A stretch of DNA of 64,000 bases from assembly GCF_014648415.1 (NCBI RefSeq), contig NZ_BMRB01000011.1, positions 1 through 64,000 of the forward strand. The letters are read 5' to 3'. The translations under genes and the position numbers were made by a program. Numbering within the stretch: the stretch's first letter is position 1; each line of letters starts with the position of its first letter. This DNA comes from Actinokineospora fastidiosa. Its GTDB lineage: Bacteria; Actinomycetota; Actinomycetes; Mycobacteriales; Pseudonocardiaceae. The notes under the pieces are model-generated. The model ran no database searches. It saw only the letters and a program-made list of their open reading frames with translations, and was not told the origin of the DNA. Of this stretch, positions 60,964 through 64,000 are shown piece by piece.

Positions 60964-62247
60964 ATGGGTAACCGGCGAGACGCATTCGCCACGCGGCGTG
61001 AGCAGATGGGCTACACCCAGGAGAGCTTCGGGGCGGCAGTGGGGGTGGAGTTCTCCACCGTCGGACGCTGGGAACGAGGCGACCTGACCCCGCAGCCGTA
61101 CCGCCGCCACCGTATCGCCAAGGCACTCGATGTGAGCCTCGACGAGTTGGGTGCGTTGCTCACGCCACCCCGGCAGACTTCTACCGTTGCCGCTGTACCA
61201 CCCGACCCTGCGGAGGCCGACGACATGAACCGTCGAGACCTGCTGCGCTTGTTCAGCATGACGGGCGCGCTGCTCGGGCTGCCTGCTGACGAAGCGGCTC
61301 TCGGCGATGTCGACCGGCTCGCTGGGGCGGCTCACACCGGCATGGTGGACACGATTGGGACAGCGGAGTTCGCTCAACTCAACTCCCACCTGTGGCGCGT
61401 GTTCGTCCTGTCGCCGACAAAGGCGCAGGTACTGCCGCTGGCACGGGCCCAACTCGACGTGCTCACCGACTCTCTACGCCGACCGCAGACACCGGCCATT
61501 CGGCGGCGGCTTTGCGAACTAACCGCCGACCTGTATCAGCTGGTTGGGGAGATCTTCTTCGACGGCGACCGGTACACCGACGCCGCCCATTGCTACGCGC
61601 TGGCGGCGACAGCGGGTAGGGAGGCCGCCGCTTCTGACCTGTGGGCTTGCGCGCTGACCAGACATGCCTTCATCGCCGTATACGAGCGCCGGTTCGCCGA
61701 GGCCGTACCGTTGCTCGAACTGGCCGCCGACCTGGCCCGCCGAGGCGATCCCGCCCTCTCAACCCGGCAGTGGATCGCCGCCGTGCAGGCAGAGTCCTTC
61801 GCCGGTCTCGGTGACCTGGATGCCTGCCAGCGCGCACTCGACATGGCCGCGGAGGTCCAGCACCTGCAGGGCCCGGTCCACAACGGTGGCTGGCTCCGGT
61901 TCGACGGCTCCCGGCTAGCCGAGGAACGCGGCACCTGCTACGTCAACCTGGGCCGCTACGACCTCGCCGAAGCCGCTCTGACCGACGCGCTGGAAAGCGA
62001 CCTCACAGCCCGCCGGAAAGCCGGTGTTCTCACCGACCTGGCGATGATCGGAGTGCATCGGCGCGATCCTGACCAGGTCGCAACCTACGTCGACGCCGCC
62101 CTCGCCACTGCCCGCCAGACCGGTTCCGGAGTCATCGCACGCAAGCTGCGCGGTCTACAGCCGAACCTGGCTCCTTTGCTCACCGACCAGCAGATCCAGC
62201 GACTCGACGCCGAGATCACAGAACTCGCCGGCAATCGCGCCGCATGA
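60964..62247 (+). CDS. XRE-family regulator with TPR-like domain (paralogue 1)
   Basis: 427 residues from ATG 60964 (GCGAGG 8 nt upstream). HTH at residues 5-62 (AFATRREQMGYTQESFGAAV; STVGRWERGDLTPQPYRR). A linker with MNRRDLLRLFSMTGALLGLP follows, a feature shared by many actinomycete XRE-TPR proteins. Residues about 130-415 are helical TPR-like repeats (DRYTDAAHCYALAATAGREA; GRYDLAEAALTDALES). The related gene at 62704 has nearly the same HTH. It overlaps the next gene's region and likely forms an operon with it. Confidence 0.83.
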   Translation: MGNRRDAFATRREQMGYTQESFGAAVGVEFSTVGRWERGDLTPQPYRRHRIAKALDVSLDELGALLTPPRQTSTVAAVPPDPAEADDMNRRDLLRLFSMTGALLGLPADEAALGDVDRLAGAAHTGMVDTIGTAEFAQLNSHLWRVFVLSPTKAQVLPLARAQLDVLTDSLRRPQTPAIRRRLCELTADLYQLVGEIFFDGDRYTDAAHCYALAATAGREAAASDLWACALTRHAFIAVYERRFAEAVPLLELAADLARRGDPALSTRQWIAAVQAESFAGLGDLDACQRALDMAAEVQHLQGPVHNGGWLRFDGSRLAEERGTCYVNLGRYDLAEAALTDALESDLTARRKAGVLTDLAMIGVHRRDPDQVATYVDAALATARQTGSGVIARKLRGLQPNLAPLLTDQQIQRLDAEITELAGNRAA

Positions 62248-62261
62248 TGGAGGACAACAGA

Positions 62262-62621
62262 ATGCAGAACGACCGTGGCCGCGTGTTCCGCGAGGCGTGG
62301 ATCGCCGGGGTGACCAAGCACTACCCCGGCGAGCCGAAGCCTGGCTACATCGCCCCGTGGGAGGAGACCCCGGACTGGGAACGCGACGCCGCGACAGCCG
62401 TGTATGACCAGGTCCTGGACTTCATCAAGGCCACCGACGGTGCCACCGCGAAGCTCACCCCGGACCAGAAAGGCCGCTTCGTCGCACTGTGCTGGATAGG
62501 CCAGATCTACAAGCACTTCCCCGATCCGAAACCGTCATACGTCGCTGACTGGAACAACCTGCCCGACTGGCAGAAGGCCACGGACATCGACATCTTTGAG
62601 CGCATCGAACAAGACCTCTGA
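62262..62621 (+). CDS. Small protein made of two RyR-like repeats
   Basis: 119 residues from ATG 62262, chosen because GGAGG (62249-62253) is 8 nt upstream; ATG 62244 overlapping the previous stop is possible. Two copies of one motif are evident: residues 9-55 with KHYPGEPKPGYIAPWEETPD and residues 73-117 with KHFPDPKPSYVADWNNLPDW. The pattern resembles the RyR repeat (Trp, Pro and Tyr spacing), a ligand-binding module also found in bacterial conflict systems. Function unknown. Confidence 0.65.
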   Translation: MQNDRGRVFREAWIAGVTKHYPGEPKPGYIAPWEETPDWERDAATAVYDQVLDFIKATDGATAKLTPDQKGRFVALCWIGQIYKHFPDPKPSYVADWNNLPDWQKATDIDIFERIEQDL

Positions 62622-62703
62622 CCGTATGCTGCACCGGCAGCCATGCGGTGTGACCATTCAGCAGCCAGGCCGGGGGCTGAGGCAGGCTAGCGAGGTGAGC
62701 GGC

Positions 62704-64000
62704 GTGGGTGACAAACGCGAGGCGTTCGCGGCCCGACGTGAAGCGATGGGTTTCACCCAGGAAGGGCTCGCTGCGGCTGTGGGTGTGGAGTTCTCCACCG
62801 TCGGGCGGTGGGAACGCGGTGCTCTGACGCCTCAACCGTGGCGGCGCCCTCGAATTGCAGCGGCGTTGGGTGTTTCCCTCGACGAACTGCACGTGTTGCT
62901 CGGACAGGGCCCGACTCACGGCCGACAGGACCTGCCACAGTCGGTCCCAGGGCAAACGACCTGGAGACGATCCTCGCCAGCGTCGAGTTCGCCCGCCTCT
63001 GCGCTCACCGCCGCGTATGAACCCGCCGGAAGCCTCGACATGGGATTGGTGCCCGCTGAGTTCCTCGAGTCCCTCACCTTGACCGTGAAGCCACCGCGGC
63101 GGATCGGATCGGCTGAGGTCGAGCAGGTCAAGCTAATGACGAGCACGTTGGCCGCCAGCGAGAATCTCTATGGCGGGGGCATGGCCGGTGAAGCGGGAGC
63201 CGCGCACCTGCGATGGGCTGGCCGGCTGTTGAGTGCCCGAGCCAGTACCGCCGTCGCGGCGGATATGTTCGAGGCCGTTGGGAACCTCGCGGGAGTGGTG
63301 GCATTCTCGGCTTTCGACGTCGGAAACCACGACGCAGCGGCTCGATGCTTTCGCTTCAGTCTGTGGTGCGCCGAGCAGAGCGGCTCGTGGGAACTGCGTG
63401 CCGCGACCCTCGCAGACATGGCACGGCAGGCCATCTATCTCGGCAACCTGGACGACGCATTGTCCTTGATCGAGTTCGCCCAGGTCCGAGCTGACCGGCT
63501 GACCGCCACCGCGCGAGCCATGATCGGCGTGGTCCGGGCCCGATTGCTGGCGATGCTGGGTCGCCACAACGAGTCGCGAGCCGAAGTGGACCGCGCGGAT
63601 GCGTACTTCTCCCAACGGGAACCGGAGACCGACCCGCCCTGGCTGGTCTACTACGACGAAGCCGAACATGCGGGCAGCAGCGCGCGGGCACTTACTCCGC
63701 TCGCCGTCGCGGAAAAGCAGCCGGGGGATGCCGCTGAGCGACTTGTCTCTGCGGTTCGACTCCATAGCGACGCCTATCCTCGCTCGCGCGCGTTCTCTAG
63801 GGCGCGCTTGGCTACCTTGCACATGGCAGTCGGGGATCCGCGTGAAGCCGTCCTCCTCGGACGGCAAGCCGTCGATGACGCCACGATGTTGCACTCAAAG
63901 CGGATGGACGAGGAACTCGCCAAGCTGGTGCGGGCTTGCGAACGGCATCGTGCGATATCCGAAGTGGCCGAGTTCTCGGAACTCGTGGCGTCCGGTATCG
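62704..64000 (+). CDS. XRE-family regulator with TPR-like domain (paralogue 2), cut by the window end
   Basis: At least 432 residues; the frame is open to the last base. Start GTG 62704 aligns with the start of the paralogue at 60964 and has the same GCGAGG-8 nt spacing; GTG 62695 is less likely. HTH residues 3-62 (AFAARREAMGFTQEGLAAAV; STVGRWERGALTPQPWRR). TPR-like helices follow. Between about 62950 and 63020 the codon bias favours another frame (encoding DLETILASVEFARLCAHRRV and a stop), so a pair of small frameshifts or a composite gene is possible there. Confidence 0.75.
   Translation, partial: MGDKREAFAARREAMGFTQEGLAAAVGVEFSTVGRWERGALTPQPWRRPRIAAALGVSLDELHVLLGQGPTHGRQDLPQSVPGQTTWRRSSPASSSPASALTAAYEPAGSLDMGLVPAEFLESLTLTVKPPRRIGSAEVEQVKLMTSTLAASENLYGGGMAGEAGAAHLRWAGRLLSARASTAVAADMFEAVGNLAGVVAFSAFDVGNHDAAARCFRFSLWCAEQSGSWELRAATLADMARQAIYLGNLDDALSLIEFAQVRADRLTATARAMIGVVRARLLAMLGRHNESRAEVDRADAYFSQREPETDPPWLVYYDEAEHAGSSARALTPLAVAEKQPGDAAERLVSAVRLHSDAYPRSRAFSRARLATLHMAVGDPREAVLLGRQAVDDATMLHSKRMDEELAKLVRACERHRAISEVAEFSELVASGI

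Noticed and set aside
62808..63020. Separate 70-codon gene inside the second XRE-TPR gene
   Set aside because: Its first part is a shadow of the HTH frame; only the last 20 codons have good codon bias. It is noted as a possible frameshift signal, not a gene.
41400..64000. Search for an integrase, transposase or CRISPR array in the accessory region
   Set aside because: None could be supported; only attachment-like scars were found, so the mobile nature of the region remains inference.

Overview
The window comes from a high-GC actinomycete chromosome, most likely a member of the Pseudonocardiaceae (Actinokineospora, Saccharothrix or Lentzea-like). Evidence: very high GC with G or C in almost every third codon position, many GTG starts and GTGA/ATGA stop-start overlaps, leaderless promoters of the TANNNT type, and a core gene order that matches the Mycobacterium tuberculosis block Rv1691-Rv1713 (TPR protein, HAD phosphatase, small protein, tlyA, nadK, recN, steA, mctB/steB, pyrG, NUDIX, xerD, parA, scpA, scpB, rluB, cmk, der). 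The species call is inference.

Layout. 1-300: end of a ribosomal RNA operon (23S-5S spacer, 5S rRNA, terminator). 371-21448: the conserved block, covering RNA modification (tlyA, rluB), NAD kinase, DNA repair (recN), cell separation (steA/steB), CTP synthesis, ADP-ribose hydrolysis, Xer recombination and chromosome organisation (parA, scpA, scpB). 21445-23639: cation/proton antiporter with its TrkA-C regulatory subunit and a DUF4240 protein. 23761-34672: a catabolic island for tryptophan. A PaaX-like regulator, tryptophan 2,3-dioxygenase and kynureninase run rightward. Leftward runs a long operon with a 2-aminobenzoyl-CoA monooxygenase/reductase-like fusion, a benzoate-CoA-ligase-type enzyme, creatininase-family hydrolase, SDR, enoyl-CoA hydratase, Rid protein and acyl-CoA dehydrogenase. 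The two arms share one palindrome that carries both divergent promoters. The inferred route is tryptophan to kynurenine to anthranilate to anthraniloyl-CoA to beta-oxidation. 34678-41345: SRPBCC/ArsR pair with twin operators, cmk-plsC-der, a hydrolase, a NarL-type two-component system and tRNA-Pro(GGG).

After tRNA-Pro the composition falls and the window becomes an accessory (probably mobile) region up to its end at 64000. It holds a KAP NTPase fused to a TIR domain, then a degenerate tRNA-Val 3' half that looks like an attachment-site scar, then a three-gene operon of a small middle protein, a zinc-knuckle SMC/Rad50-like ATPase and a protein with a C-terminal PD-(D/E)XK nuclease motif. This operon resembles Lamassu/ABC three-component defence systems without being a recognised match. 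Further right are an exonuclease III-like enzyme, several XRE regulators, a GGDEF-HxlR fusion divergent from a cassette of tandem EspR-type HTH protein, IrrE-type peptidase, MAB_1171c-like membrane protein and FAD oxidoreductase, a 7-deazaguanine pair (queE plus a tandem-fused queD), a broken P-loop kinase with a degenerate NUDIX protein, and two paralogous XRE-TPR regulators flanking a small internally duplicated protein. No integrase or transposase is visible, so the right border lies outside the window.

The best candidates for undescribed biology are the SMC/nuclease operon (44380-49429), the KAP-TIR fusion (42255-43955), the PaaX-controlled tryptophan/anthranilate divergon with a creatininase-family candidate formamidase, the GGDEF-HxlR fusion with its mirror-image divergent promoters, and the tandem QueD.
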